From Watersipora subatra (lineage: Eukaryota; Bryozoa; Gymnolaemata; Cheilostomatida; Watersiporidae): 64,000 nt of DNA. Position numbers and translations under genes: made by a program. Each line of letters starts with the position of its first letter. Position 1 is the stretch's first letter. Location: contig NC_088708.1 in NCBI RefSeq assembly GCF_963576615.1, forward strand, positions 48,285,196 to 48,349,195. The letters run 5' to 3'. Shown in pieces: positions 1 to 33,841 of the stretch. The notes below the pieces were generated by a model. That model worked only from the letters and a program-made list of their open reading frames with translations, was not told where the DNA came from and searched no databases.

Positions 1-124
1 AGTTCACCGCAGGCCTGTATTCACTGGTTGCAAGTTGGGGTGGCTAATGTTAGGCGACTAGTTATGAACACCTGGGGGTGTTGAGGGGGCGGTGTAAGCC
101 CCCCAACTGGTTTCCTCAGCCGGG

Positions 125-699
125 CCTCTCATGGGAAGTTTTAAAACATTTTATCGGAAAGGTATCAACATTTTTCTATTTTTTGAGATTAGTTTTGTTT
201 TAGGTGATGTGACTGACGAGACGTCTTTAAATTAAAATAGGCAAAACTTGACCGCAGTTGAAACACTCAGAAAAAAGACATCTTTTTCTTTTGAGCATTT
301 TAACAAAGATCAATTTTGCCGATTTTATTTTAAGTTCATACGGTGGTTTCCACGCTTTCAATGGGACATGACCACGCGGATGTTTGGTAAAACTTGATAT
401 TTTGCAAACCTTTATAAAGGTCGTTAACAAGAATATTTTGCCACTGATGATAATAATTAAAACTACTAAAAGTTGATGTTTATCTCTATGGCTTCGAATA
501 AAGTGATATTCTAGAGCGATAAAAACTGTCTCCATAGCCGTTGGGCAAATAACTTTTCGAATAAATGATGTTGAGGTCGAGTTATCTGAAGCAATTTGTC
601 ATTGCGTGGGAACAGACCAAACAAATCCGTTCGAGTTAACCTTGTGTTTGAGATGAAATGTTACATTTTATCCGAGAGCGAGTTATCCGAGTTTGACTG
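125..699 (-). mobile_element. MITE copy (TA-flanked, pogo/Tigger-like), one end lost
   Basis: This stretch aligns, in reverse orientation, with most of the complete element at 54823-55584. Shared blocks include the stretch around the repeated 'ttcttttgagcatttt' and the block around 'tttatctctatggctt'. The inner end at 699 carries the same terminal motif (gagttatcc...gtttgactg) followed by TA. The opposite end stops matching near 125, where unrelated GC-richer sequence (1-124) begins, so that terminal repeat is missing. No transposase is encoded. It is clearly older than the 54823 copy, judging from many substitutions. Confidence 0.7.
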
Positions 700-1646
700 T
701 ACTTAGCCGCGGAAAGTTCCTAAAAAATTGGGACGGCTCAGCCAGCCAGCTGCTCCAGGGAATACGGGCCTGGTTCACCGATAAGAAAAAAATTTCAATT
801 TGCGACTAGTTTGTAATTGTGAACCGCAGGTAGAATGGTGTGGGCGAGGTCGATAATGCAATTTGATCGCTTGCTGCCATTTGTTTCTTGGACTATCAAT
901 GAACAAAGCTATTTAATTTCGCAGTTTCGCTCGTTCGTTATGATAGTTTAGTTTCGCACATGAAATTTTCGTGAGAGGATGACTCCGCGAGAATGCGAAA
1001 GTTAGATGAGGCGAATACATAAGTGTCCTAGGGTATACTACGTGTCAACTGGTCAAAGTGATGAATAATTGTGAACATATTTATGCACCTGCCAATCTTT
1101 AATGGCTTCATGCTTCAGCTAGCATGCTTTGTGCTTCAGCTAGCACGCTAGAAGATAATGGTTGTGTGAGACATCATGACGCAATCTTTTTCCAATCTTT
1201 TTTGCTGGCATATGTTATAATAATTAATTAATTAATAATAATCTTATTCTAGTAACGGCTTTTATTATAGTAAGGTTACTAGCTTAAGTTACTCAAATTC
1301 ATTGGAGAAAGAAACTTAGCCAATGAAAAGTAAATTTTTTTTGTTAAAAAACTTTATTATTAATCATGCAATGCGGGTCATTCAGCTACTAATATAATAT
1401 AATATAGCATAATATGATATAATATGATGTAAAGTGATATGATGTAATGTAATACGATATAGTATACTGAAATATGGCATTCTTATGCTATGATACGGTG
1501 TGGTGTGATTTCCTGTGATGTAAAATGATATACTGTGATATTACATGATATAGTGTAATATAGTATAAGGTAGTACATGTATAATATAATATGAAATAAT
1601 ATCATATATATGTACATTTATATATAGATATATATCTATATAAAAA

Positions 1647-1693
<47 letters not shown>

Positions 1694-2807
1694 CTAGCTG
1701 TACTACCCGGCGTTGCTCGAGTAATAAAAAAGTCTTTGGACAAAGAATTTATTTGTATTTAACATATAACAACATTTATTTGTATTTAACATATAACAAC
1801 CTTCGCCATTCTAGCTTTCAAATTACATATCATGAGAAAAGTGTTGTGTGTAGTTGAAATAAATTAAGAGAGAAAATAAAAACAATTGCAAAGGTTTTCA
1901 AAATTTGTCAAACAACTGTAACTTTCAAATGTCATATGTTGAGGAAAATGTTTTGTGCAAGTCAAATAAATTTAAAAAAAAATAAAACAATTATAAAAGG
2001 ATTTGAATCTATATGTGAAATAATTAGCAAGTAATAGCTAAATTAAGTCTGTTGTACTACGATTACAATAAAAGACGATTCAGTAATAGTACAATTAATG
2101 CGAGCCGAGAAAACAAAATAAAAATCCTGAATATGTTGCATTAATAATAACATTTCTTGCATAGAAGTGCGTGCACGCGCGTGTATAAGGTTACTGTTTC
2201 ACCAGAAGCTATCCACCAAAACTGTGAATACGATGATACCACTACCTCTCGATACTAGTACAAATGTAAAAATTAGATATCGTACTGTACTTGTCTGAGC
2301 GAACAGTATTAGAATGTAGAGGCTCTTCCTACGGAGATAATACAGTTGAAAAACTGAAAAACCAACTAACTGCACGAAAAACCAACTAACTGCAACCCTC
2401 TTCCTTACGAAAAACCAAAAATAGAAGTTCAAGAAAACACGAAAAAGTGTAGTGTTTCATAGAGTTAATAGAATTCATAGAGTTTCAAATAATACGTCAT
2501 TTAGTGTGTGCATACGCTATACAGTGTATGATAACATGTGTGATCAATATACCTTGTATAGCTCAATAGCAGAGCGTGTGGATACAAAACTTGAGGTGAC
2601 AATCTCTGAGTTCAAACCCATCAAAACGTGGAAGTTTAATTTCAAGTTTTTAATAGTATAGCTGTACATACCGAAGAACAGACAGACAACAAACTTTAAA
2701 AAATATATATAGATTTATATATATATTAGTGTTCACCTCACAAACGATAAGATTTGACAGCTAGATCACGCATAATTAACAATGTAGCTCAATTGTTCGT
2801 CACTTAC
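700..2807. other. non-coding flank left of SLC22 gene 1 exon 7
   Basis: No exon can be supported here. It holds degenerate TATAA/ATGATAT simple sequence (about 1385-1620), a (TA)n tract (about 1645-1692) and a dispersed repeat fragment (1690-1960). The expected exons 8 and 9 of the minus-strand SLC22 gene were looked for and not found, so they probably lie left of the window. Confidence 0.6.
1690..1960 (+). repeat. dispersed repeat with 'CCCGGCGTTGC' end
   Basis: The stretch starts with 'tagctgtactacccggcg' and continues into 'aagtctttggacaaag' and 'gtatttaacatataacaac'. The same blocks occur in reverse at about 4925-5145, so the two are inverted copies of one family. A partly duplicated 30-bp block (tttatttgtatttaacatataacaac) occurs inside this copy. 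Family assignment is uncertain; it looks like a SINE or a LINE 3' end. Confidence 0.55.
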
Positions 2808-23849
<21,042 letters not shown>

Positions 23850-24339
23850 GATGTTGCAGTAGAGCTGACCAGTCTTACAGTGTTCAGAGAGGTATCTTAA
23901 AAATTTTGACAGGACTCCCAGCTTGACTGATATGTATGAGCATGTTCTTGCTGTATTTCTATTGGTTAGTTGCAAGCATAGCCTCTCTTCACTACTGGAT
24001 GACAAGTATCCATGCACAAGATAGAATGATCAAGGCTTATTTGTAGGATCAGTGATTTTATCTGTGACTCTCGATTCCCTGCTATTATAATTGCAAAACT
24101 GAGAGAGTTCATTTAATGTGACTGGGGGTTATTTTGTATGCCGCCTGCCAAAAGGTATCAAAAGCCTTCCTTGACACTTTTGAACTTGTATGTAGACAGT
24201 GGCTACTATGAACAGGCTTGTGTATGAGCATATGCATACGCCTGTATGTGCGTATGCATGCGTGTGCATATGCGTGGGTGTGAGTATATGTATGCGCGCG
24301 TACATATATATAAATATATATCTACAATGTGTATATATA

Positions 24340-24735
24340 CCAGCTGAATGCCCTGTGTTGCACAGGTAATAAAAACAGCTTATAAACATTACATTACCTG
24401 ACCTACTACTTTAACCCACGTTACCTTTACACTACAATGCCTGCAACCATTTATAAGCTGTTTTAATTACCTATACCAGGCATTCACCTGTGAGGCCAGC
24501 TGATTTTAATTACGTGTGACACAACGTCATTATGCATATTTTAACTGATATAATGAATATCTTCACCATTATAGTCACTATGCTCAGTTGAACACGGTAG
24601 TTTAATAGTTAAGCTCAATGCCTCCAGAACCAGACATCTGGATCAAATCCTCTGCAAAGCAGATTTTTCGTTACTGAAACTTATAAATATCGCTATAACT
24701 GGAAAGACAAACACTGAGGTTTATATAAACTAGCC
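24340..24735 (+). repeat. dispersed element with tRNA-like promoter, copy A
   Basis: It starts 'agctgaatgccctgtgttgc'. It contains 'gtagtttaatagttaagctc' (A-box-like) and 'tggatcaaatcctctgc' (B-box-like), and ends '...caaacactgaggtttatata'. Block by block it matches 36815-37195. Best read as a SINE of roughly 390 bp. Confidence 0.65.
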
Positions 24736-24964
24736 GAAATTCCAGCAAATGCCCAGCATTGCACTGGTAATAGAATAATTATTTAATGAATTTGAGTAAC
24801 TTATGTGGAAAGCTAGATCTTCACTAAAACGATACCCACATTTTGGGCCAGCTTAACTATCGTTATGGTCAATAGTGCTAGTTATTACCCTCAAGCAAGC
24901 GCTTTAGCATGAGTATTTCAACCAATGCAATCACTGTTTGCCCAATGTATTCATTGTATTTTGT

Positions 24965-25075
24965 GTAGTTTAAGGTTACATTCGCCGCCTCTATATCTGA
25001 AGGTCCTGAGATCAAATCCAGAGCTGTGTGGATTTTTCATTGTTCGATTTCATTTGCTATAACTATTGCTGTAAT
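24965..25075 (+). repeat. tRNA-like repeat fragment
   Basis: 'ttaaggttacattcgccgcc' and 'gagatcaaatccagagc' resemble the tRNA-like part of the 24340/36815 element. It is followed directly by the hairpin at 25076. Confidence 0.4.
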
Positions 25076-25152
25076 TTTTTGTTGAACCCTGTTTTCAGTT
25101 ATAGGAAACTGTTTCCAGTTTTCCTATAACTAGAAACAGGGTTCAACAAAAA
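25076..25152. repeat. 34-bp inverted repeat
   Basis: 'tttttgttgaaccctgttt' to 25109 and its near-perfect reverse complement from 25119 flank a nine-base loop, just before the (TA)n tract that borders the ribozyme array. Confidence 0.85.
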
Positions 25153-25165
25153 GAAAAACACTGAG

Positions 25166-25242
<77 letters not shown>

Positions 25243-25243
<1 letters not shown>

Positions 25244-25299
25244 TCATGCTACAGACAGTACTGTTTCGGCTATTGAAGCCTCATCAGTGCAGCTCAGAG
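25243..25299 (-). ncRNA. hammerhead ribozyme 1 (type I)
   Basis: On the minus strand: 5' stem I strand GCTGCA, core CTGATGA, stem II GGCT/AGCC with loop TCAAT, GAAA, stem III CAG-TA-CTG, cleavage triplet GTC, then the 3' stem I strand TGTAGC. Stem I pairs 6 of 6 with one G-U. Beyond an internal loop, CTC pairs with GAG. Predicted cleavage is between 25254 and 25253. Confidence 0.9.
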
Positions 25300-25501
25300 C
25301 TTAGGCAAGGGACACAAATCCCATTACCAATGAGAGTTGACTTCCTGCCACGAAACAACTAAGTTGACTCGCAGACTTTAAGAAAATCAATGTGCTGGCA
25401 CCAGAGTGCTCAAATCACAAAAGTGATGAGCTTTGCACAAAGGCTAATAGTGCCGCACCTCTCACAGAGTGCTCAACCAAACCGAAGTAAGGGAGCATAT
25501 A

Positions 25502-25558
25502 CTCATGCTACAGACAGTGCTGTTTCGGCTATTGAAGCCTCATCAGTGCAGCTCAGAG
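25502..25558 (-). ncRNA. hammerhead ribozyme 2 (type I)
   Basis: Same as copy 1 except that the stem III loop is CA instead of TA. All core bases and stems are kept. Predicted cleavage is between 25513 and 25512, 259 nt from the neighbouring sites. Confidence 0.9.
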
Positions 25559-25760
25559 CTTAGGCAAGGGACACAAATCCCATTACCAATGAGAGTTGAC
25601 TTCCTGCCACGAAACAACTAAGTTGACTCGCAGACTTTAAGAAAATCAATGTGCTGGCACCAGAGTGCTCAAATCACAAAAGTGATGAGCTTTGCACAAA
25701 GGCTAATAGTGCCGCACCTCTCACAGAGTGCTCAACCAAACCGAAGTAAGGGAGCATATA

Positions 25761-25817
25761 CTCATGCTACAGACAGTACTGTTTCGGCTATTGAAGCCTC
25801 ATCAGTGCAGCTCAGAG
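25761..25817 (-). ncRNA. hammerhead ribozyme 3 (type I)
   Basis: Identical in core and stems to copy 1. Predicted cleavage is between 25772 and 25771. This is the first ribozyme met by a minus-strand transcript entering the array. Confidence 0.9.
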
Positions 25818-25892
25818 CTTAGGCAAGGGACACAAATCCCATTACCAATGAGAGTTGACTTCCTGCCACGAAACAACTAAGTTGGAACTTCA

Positions 25893-26475
<583 letters not shown>

Positions 26476-26646
26476 ACACACAAAGTGAATGCTGCACAGT
26501 TCGTTACAGAGTGCTCAATGATAAATCAGAGCTAAATTATAAAATATGTATAAGTGGAACTTCACTCTATAAGTTAAACATTTGATTACTAATAGTTTCA
26601 TGTGGTACAATAAGTATCACACTCTTCAGATAAAATGTCTAAAACT

Positions 26647-26806
<160 letters not shown>

Positions 26807-26847
26807 ATGCACCTGAGACCATCCAACACATCATCGGCATAATCATG
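26807..26847 (+). mobile_element. 41-bp chip of the R2-type LINE with internal deletion
   Basis: It matches 20249-20277 ('atgcacctgagaccatcc...') joined directly to 20318-20329 ('ggcataatcatg'), with only one ambiguity at the joint. The 40 bases in between are absent. It sits at the edge of a (TA)n tract. Confidence 0.75.
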
Positions 26848-27087
26848 AAAATGAAAACAAAAACTGCACTCTCTTGGGTGTTGTGATAAGAGTATATGTA
26901 GATGAACTAGCTTTCCTTAATTAGAAATTCATTCAAAATGGCTGACAGCATAAATCATAGTCTACCTTCAGGTATTCAAAAATACTTGTTCAGCGTATGC
27001 AGAAAGAACAAAAAAAATAGTCGCATAATTCCTTTTCAATTTCTGAAGTTGTTTTAGTTTTTGGTAAAACTCTATTTATATTTTAGT

Positions 27088-27605
27088 GTTTACGACAGAG
27101 TGCAATACATTCCATAACAGTTTAGAAGATGAGAGTGCATTACATTCCATAACAGTTTACAACAGAGTGCAATACATTTCATAACAGTTTACAACAGAGT
27201 GCAATACATTCCATAACAGTTTAGACAAAGTGCAATACATTCCATAACAGTTTACAACAGAGTGCAATACATTCCATAACAGTTTAGACAAAGTACAATA
27301 CATTCCATAACAGTTTACAACAGAGTGCAATACATTCCATAACAGTTTAGACGGAGTGCAATACATTCCATAACAGTTTAGACAAAGTGCAATACATTCC
27401 ATAACAGTTTAGACAAAGTGCAATACATTCCATAACAGTTTACAACAGAGTGCAATACATTCCATAACAGTTTACAACAGAGTGCAATACATTCCATAAC
27501 AGTTTAGAAGATGAGAGTGCAATACATTCCATAACAGTTTAGACAGAGTGCAATACATTCCATAACCGTTTAGACAGAGTGCAATACATTCCATAACAGT
27601 TTAGA
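27088..27605. repeat. 31/32-bp minisatellite, about 15 units
   Basis: The unit contains 'gtgcaatacattccataac' and then 'agttta', ending gaca or caaca, with two longer 'gaagatgaga' variants. It lies intergenic, between the divergent transporters. Confidence 0.95.
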
Positions 27606-28429
27606 AGATGAGAGTACGAGAAATCTCTAAATAGTAAAAATAAGACAAACAACAGTTTTTAATGCCTATTTTAGAGACTAATACAAAATTATTTTGATTC
27701 CGAAATACTCCGAGGAATGAAAACACCAAGGAATGAAAACTGTAAGGAATGAAAACACCAAGGAATGACAACTTCAAGGAAGCAATCATCATGAAGAAGA
27801 GATACAAATTAAGACCTTCCCTTGCTCATCAGACTTATTATTAATCAAGTTTGTGTTTTGATCTTTTTGTGCCAGTTTTCAGGCTCTGCTACTATGTCAG
27901 TCTTGAAGGCAAACAAGCTAGGTAAGCAGAATTTTCCTTTATATGTACATGTAAGTGTAAGTGTAAATGTAAAGAAGAGGCTGCAACCACATAGCAGTAA
28001 AATTTTACTTGTGACAAGAGCTATCAGCATAGGGTGACATCAACAGATTTGTAGAACATGGTGTCACTTGAAGTGCTTGCAGGTGTCTACTAAGGTATTT
28101 AGTAGGAAATGTAGCTAATGTTAGACTAATGTATATAGCATGAGCATAAAAATCTATTCATGTAGAGTACAGAGAAAAGAGTCAATGAGAAAGCTTTCAT
28201 ATTACAAAATCTTCATCAATGCCTAAAACAACCTATGGATTTAAAACTTTAACACCTTTGCAGTAAATACATAGCAAATGGAAAACACCAACTGAAAATA
28301 GTTAGGGCAAAGAACTGCTCTGTCTAGTACAGTCGAGCCCTGAGTCTTCAAATTTCACTTCCCAGTATTTTCAATTGTTCAGTTGGGTAATGTCTGGGGT
28401 CCGGGTGATTGTCTGATGTGGCCAGCTTA

Positions 28430-28675
28430 ACAGCTTCTGTTAAACTTGTTTACTTGACAGTTCCTGTTAGACTTGTTCACTTGACAGCTTCTGTTATATC
28501 TGTTCACTTGACAGCTTCTGTTATATCTGTTCACTTGACAGCTTCTGTTAGACTTGTTTACTTGACAGCTTCTGTTAGATCTGTTTACTTGACAGCTTCT
28601 GTTATATCTGTTTATTTGACAGCTTCTGTTAGACTTGTTTACTTGACAGCCGCTGTTAGACTTGCTTTCGTTAGT
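28430..28675. repeat. 27-bp minisatellite, about 9 units
   Basis: The unit contains 'cttgacagcttctgttag' and then 'acttgttta', with ATATCTG variants. Because 27 is a multiple of three it leaves a short open frame, which is not a gene. Confidence 0.92.
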
Positions 28676-28679
28676 CTGA

Positions 28680-31600
28680 ATTAAAATACAAACAGCAGTT
28701 CATTTTGTAAAAACTACCTAATCACGTGGAAGGACTCTGCTAAGGTTCCTCACACAAAAGTTAAAAACACAACTAGTTAAAAACACAACTTCTCCACTTC
28801 ACACCTTCTAGCAAAGGTGTGAAGTGGAGAAGTCTGTTTTCCCTATAGAGAGTTCAGGCCTTGACTTAAGACATCTGTAATACAATACTTTACGACTGCC
28901 AGAAATTATGATAGTAATAGTGAAAGTAATCGCTTCCAGATGTTTTGAATTGTACCAATCGATACTTCTTAGAGGCAGCAATTGCTAAGCAAATGAGTAG
29001 TATAATATCACAACAATATTGTCAGAGACGCAGTAGGCTTGGTATGACAACAAAAAGCAACTAACCATTGCGGAAAAAAATACTGAGGTACGTTCACTTT
29101 ACTTAAATAACTAGAGTTGTCTTCTCCAAAAACTAAAAAGATTCCGGCAGTGTTGAATAATGGTGTGTGTGGTATAACTGTAAAACTTTTAGCAATTTCA
29201 ATAGTTCATTTTAAGGCTATGTTATACCCATAGTCAATTAGGCAACCAACAGCAAAAGTTCAATAGGTCAACATTTTTAGATTACTGACTTTTCATACAG
29301 TAAGTTTCTGAATCAACTAGAGTCAGTCCAAACAGTTGAGTAAAGCTACATCAATAAGGTACTTAGTAGGTTACAAGTTATTAGAGCTGAGGCTACAATT
29401 TGAGGATTAAACACACACACAGTTCTTAAGCTAAAAGTGGCTAATAGATAAATAATTCATCACTTATGTTGGTGAAGAGAAATAGAGGGCTCAGTTATTC
29501 TACACATTAATCATAGAGGTATGAAGTATGAAATATGAGTGTGACAACTCCTTAATAGTGATTTCTTTTAGAAGATAAATATATGACATCAGCAGATCTT
29601 CTTTTAGTTTTTTTAAAGCAAAGTGAAAAAATCAAAAAATGAAGGCTTTAAGCTGAAATATTTTAATCAAATTTTTGAGAGCCCTCAGAAATATACCTTA
29701 ATGAATTGCTATTAAAATGTCTAGCTAAAATATGTATGCTTTTATTGTATGTTATGACACGATAAGAAACTAGTTAATGGCACGCTCAATCTTCAAATTT
29801 CACAGTAGACATTTTCATCTATACCCTGGGATATTCAATAACTATCAATTTGCAAATGTCACCCACAGGCCATGCCAAGATATACTTGATAAATCAATCT
29901 ACCCCATTCTCTTTGCATGAGAAATTTGAACTGCTATTTGAATAAGTGATATTGGTTGCATTTAGTCATATACAGAAAACTATGTTGAAAATAATCTGCC
30001 AACGTATCAATACATTGGATCTGTCTCTCAAGATATGGTTTATGTTGCTATTGTGTATGCTCATAAGGTATCAAGTATACAACTATATATTAGTGCTGCT
30101 CAAAACTCAATAGCAGTGCAGCAGCAAAAATACAAAGATGAAATGTGTGTTAGCTGGTTAGCAAGTGGCCTTTCCATCAGTAGTTGAATAAAGAAATGGG
30201 CGTGTAATCAAGGATGCTGCAGGGTTACGTCAAGTCACTGAAGTAAATCTAACAGATGCAATAATTTCAAGCTATTGAACAGGTTAGCCAATGAGGTGTA
30301 TAAGTGCAATAATTATGCATTATGTATAGAGTTTGTTTATTGGCTGCAGCATAAATTTTTTATTGTATATCACACATATCACACACATATCACACATAAT
30401 TGGGTCGGCATTTGATTTTGAATTCATAATATTCTAACAAGGTTATTGAGACCCTGTCATGAGCTAATGACTACACACTATCAAATATTATATATCCTGT
30501 CAAATTCGTTGATCTTCGTGAAAAATAAGTTGAGATAGAGATGTAATACAACATAAAAAACTACATTCTTCATGTTCAGAACTATTCGCCGAGTGAAAAC
30601 CTAGCATCATGTATTTGCTGTTTGGTATTCAAGGCATATCACAAACTCCTACTTGACCAGCATTATCATGAGTGTCATAATTTCTCATCAATTGGACAGC
30701 CGCTGGCTATTATAATATGGCAGGTAGCGCTAGGTGTCCTGTGTCATTGCTGCGCTATTATGAACAAGTGTCAATGTGTGTACCGCGCGCAAACAGCTTA
30801 TTCTATATCTCAGCAGGTGCTTGTTAGGTAAGCCAAGTCTAGTCAACTACAAAATACTCCATGTTTGAAATATGATTCCGGTACTGTTTTATTCTTAACA
30901 AACTTTATATAAGAATGCGAAGCATTTTAGCAGATGGATTAATGAAACTGCACATGATGATGCATTCATTTATTTGTCACTCCTTTATGTGACATAAAAA
31001 TTATTAGTAGCAATTATGAAATATCTGCTTTTATAACTGCAATTTACTAAATGTATCTACCAGAACATAAGCATGCATTTCCGCATTATAAAAATACCAA
31101 CTTTTTTTGTTTAAATTATTCACAATGAATTACAATATTTTTAATAGTTTTATTGCTTCAAAGTTGATGAGGACCAAAACCATAGTGAAGAAAATTAGTA
31201 AAAGTTTTCTTTAAATCCAAAAGTTTTTTTTTGTTTTTAATGATGAATAAATAATCATATAAAAATGGTGCAAACATAAAAAAATTATATAATCCTGAAA
31301 ATTTTTCTTGGCAACAATATGGGCTGTAGTGAAATTTTTATGCAAAGCATTTACATATTGATATGTGGTAATAACAGGTACTCCTTTACATTCTATGGCA
31401 TGACAACCTCAAACTTCTTGCAGTCCGTGGAGCCCACAATTGTGAGTCTCTGCATAATCAAGGAATAACCTGTACTAAAGGCTGTAAAGGCAGCGCTCCT
31501 ACTATCAATGAATTTTTCACTCAAGAAATGAAGATGTTAAACTATCTACTCAACTAAAGCTGTTGCAATTGACTTCTATATTAATAAACTTTATATAAAT

Positions 31601-31890
31601 TTTCAACCAGATTCAAATAAAAACGAGTACATGACATAAGTTTGTAACGGTATCTGCTCTACAATTACTTCTAACCGTATTAAGATAAGAAAAGCAGTAA
31701 CAGATACAAAAATTAATTTGAAAGAATTTTACCCCTATATATTACACCTGAAACAAATTAAAGTAACTCGGCGATTATAAATGTATGCTTGTTTGTAGGC
31801 TGTTTGGTTACCCGACTTTTATTTATCCTGTCGTGCTGCCAGGGAAGAAATTATTATATTCATATATTTAATAATAACTACTCTAAATGC
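28680..31890. other. intergenic region between the divergent SLC22 genes
   Basis: Mostly unique AT-rich sequence. It holds a perfect 20-bp hairpin (28788-28833) and short CACATA repeats near 30365. A slightly GC-richer patch at 30690-30830 ends in 'gttag|gtaagcc' and could be an untranslated first exon of SLC22 gene 2, but nothing proves it. Confidence 0.4.
28788..28833. repeat. perfect 20-bp hairpin
   Basis: 'acttctccacttcacacctt' at 28788-28807 and its exact reverse complement at 28814-28833 flank a six-base loop. Confidence 0.92.
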
Positions 31891-31899
31891 CTGAGGAAT

Positions 31900-32175
31900 A
31901 CAGATACAGAATACAGAATACAGATACGCTGCAGAGTACAGACAGTCTACACAATACCAATGTGCTGAAGACTACAGACATGCTACAGATTACAGACATC
32001 CTATAAACTACATACATGCCAGATATTACAGACATGCCACATACTACATATACACTGCAGACTACAGGCATACTACAGACTACGACTATACTACGCATCA
32101 CACCCATGCCACAGAGTACAGATGTGATGCAGACTACAGATGTGATACAGACTACAGATATTCTACAGACTACAG
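31900..32175. repeat. degenerate ~19-bp tandem repeat
   Basis: Imperfect iterations of 'tgctacagactacagacat' occur, with older variants at the left side. The 131-codon minus-strand frame over it is a repeat artefact. Confidence 0.75.
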
Positions 32176-33840
32176 ACATGCTAAGATAAATTCTCATGAT
32201 GTGATGCTCTTTCATAAATACAGATAAGAACATTGAGAGGTTATAATCTAGGTCATTGGCGCTAGCCAGCCACTTCATAGTAATCCTCCATATAAATAGA
32301 CATTATTCTGTTGGATGTTTGATGAACTTGCGATAGCATTGAAGAAAGATTTAATTTTGTGAATGATTTGAAAATCTGCAAGGACGGGTCACCTGCGCAT
32401 AATAGGAGTGTGGGTGATTAATAGATGTATAGATAGCATTCTATTCGTCTATTCAAACCCTGTATGGCCGTATGTCTTATGTAAAGCCTATCACTGTGGT
32501 CAGTGCTGAGGTATCTGACAGTTGAGGTGTAGAGAGATTGTGGGTGACTGGATCAGGTGAAGTAAAGGATTCATTCTTGTTACAGGAAGGTGAGAATTCT
32601 ACTTTCAAGGTTCAATTAAACACTGATGAGATGAATAATTAAACCTGCATAGATGAAATAAAAAACACTGTCTTTGTTGTTTTTTTTGCGCAAATACATA
32701 TGTGCATTCATATTTTATTTACATAACTACCTTTCACAAAAAGTAGGAGTCTTCGTTAAGTATTCACATTTTTTATCAGAAAAAAGTGCAGAAAAAGTTA
32801 AAGGGTTGAGATGTTACAACGCATTTATTAAAAGCAAAATTAAGATATCATCAAGGCATCACCTAACGACAGCGATTGAAGCAATTTTTTAGATCATAAT
32901 AAATTGATTCAGCTGAGCTGCACAATAGTTATGGCAAATGGCAACTTCAATCCATCAATTAACTTTAAACTAGCATTTTTCAAAGTAGTTAGGAAATGGC
33001 ATGGCATTAAAAAGTACAAAGGAGTCAGTGATGATTCAATTGGTTACTAAAGACCAAAGATATTTCAGGTAAATGTTGGGAACATACATAAGAACAAATT
33101 ATTATTGAAAAACCTAAAAGGCGATGTTCCATTTGTGAAAAGTTTTTGACTGTTTTTATGAACTGTTTTTTAATAAAAACACAACAACGAGAACTTATTT
33201 TTCTATTTATAACTTATCATTCATAGTTTGATAGTCACTTAACTAAACTGAAAACGGTTTTTAATTTTGCCAAGATTGAATGACAGCTTTGAGTGAGATT
33301 TAGCAATTACATGTACTTTTTCAAAGATGCATAGCATCCTGTGTTATATTTAGTGTAATATATTAAATAAAATATATAATAAAATATATAATAAAATAAA
33401 ATAATAATAAATATATAATAAAAATATATAATATATTAAATAAGCACGCTGGCTGAATCACAAATAAGCAGTGTACTCAAATTGAAAACAATGTAACAAG
33501 ATTCTGTTTACATGGTTTACTAGCTCTGCGGAGAGATTCATTCCTTCTGTAATAAAGAGTTAGTCAGCTGACTGGCAGTTCTTGAACACTAAGTTTAGTA
33601 GCTAACAGGTTTATTGTATGACAATGTTTTATGAATCACCATAAAATCATACGTTAAAAATTAAGGAACTGAAACATTTACACATCAAAAGATAAACATT
33701 CATCACGATTGATTAACTAAAGAAGGTAACTCATGTACCTATCAATAGGTGAAACCTTTGGGTCCCTCACTTTACATATATATAGTATTCCAGCAGTCTT
33801 GTGGGCTCTGAGAGATCAACAGGTATAATAATGATTATTC
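32176..33840. other. intergenic AT-rich stretch
   Basis: No gene is seen. There is an (ATAAA)n-like tract at 33355-33440. Short frames here lack any recognisable domain. Confidence 0.4.
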
Positions 33841-33841
33841 A

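Larger units (their letters stand above)
23850..25162. other. upstream side of SLC22 gene 1 with SINE-like repeats
   Basis: Probable promoter side of the gene, but no TATA box or other site can be assigned with confidence. It contains a purine/pyrimidine alternating patch (24230-24310) and two dispersed repeat copies listed separately. Confidence 0.4.
25241..25884 (-). mobile_element. retrozyme-like tandem array (259-bp units with hammerhead ribozymes)
   Basis: About 2.5 head-to-tail copies of a 259-bp unit (starts at 25241, 25500, 25759) that are nearly identical. The minus strand of each unit carries one hammerhead ribozyme. No open frame is present. The left side abuts (TA)n at the end of stem I. 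The right end breaks off mid-unit at 25884 before 'ggaacttcactctata'. Animal retrozymes are known as short tandem non-autonomous retroelements with type I hammerheads that yield monomeric circular RNAs. They are thought to be mobilised by Penelope-like reverse transcriptases; none is visible here. Confidence 0.88.

Noticed and set aside
30622-30831. 69-codon frame ending at a GT donor
   Set aside because: No domain and no partner exon. At most it is an untranslated exon of SLC22 gene 2, which is not provable here.
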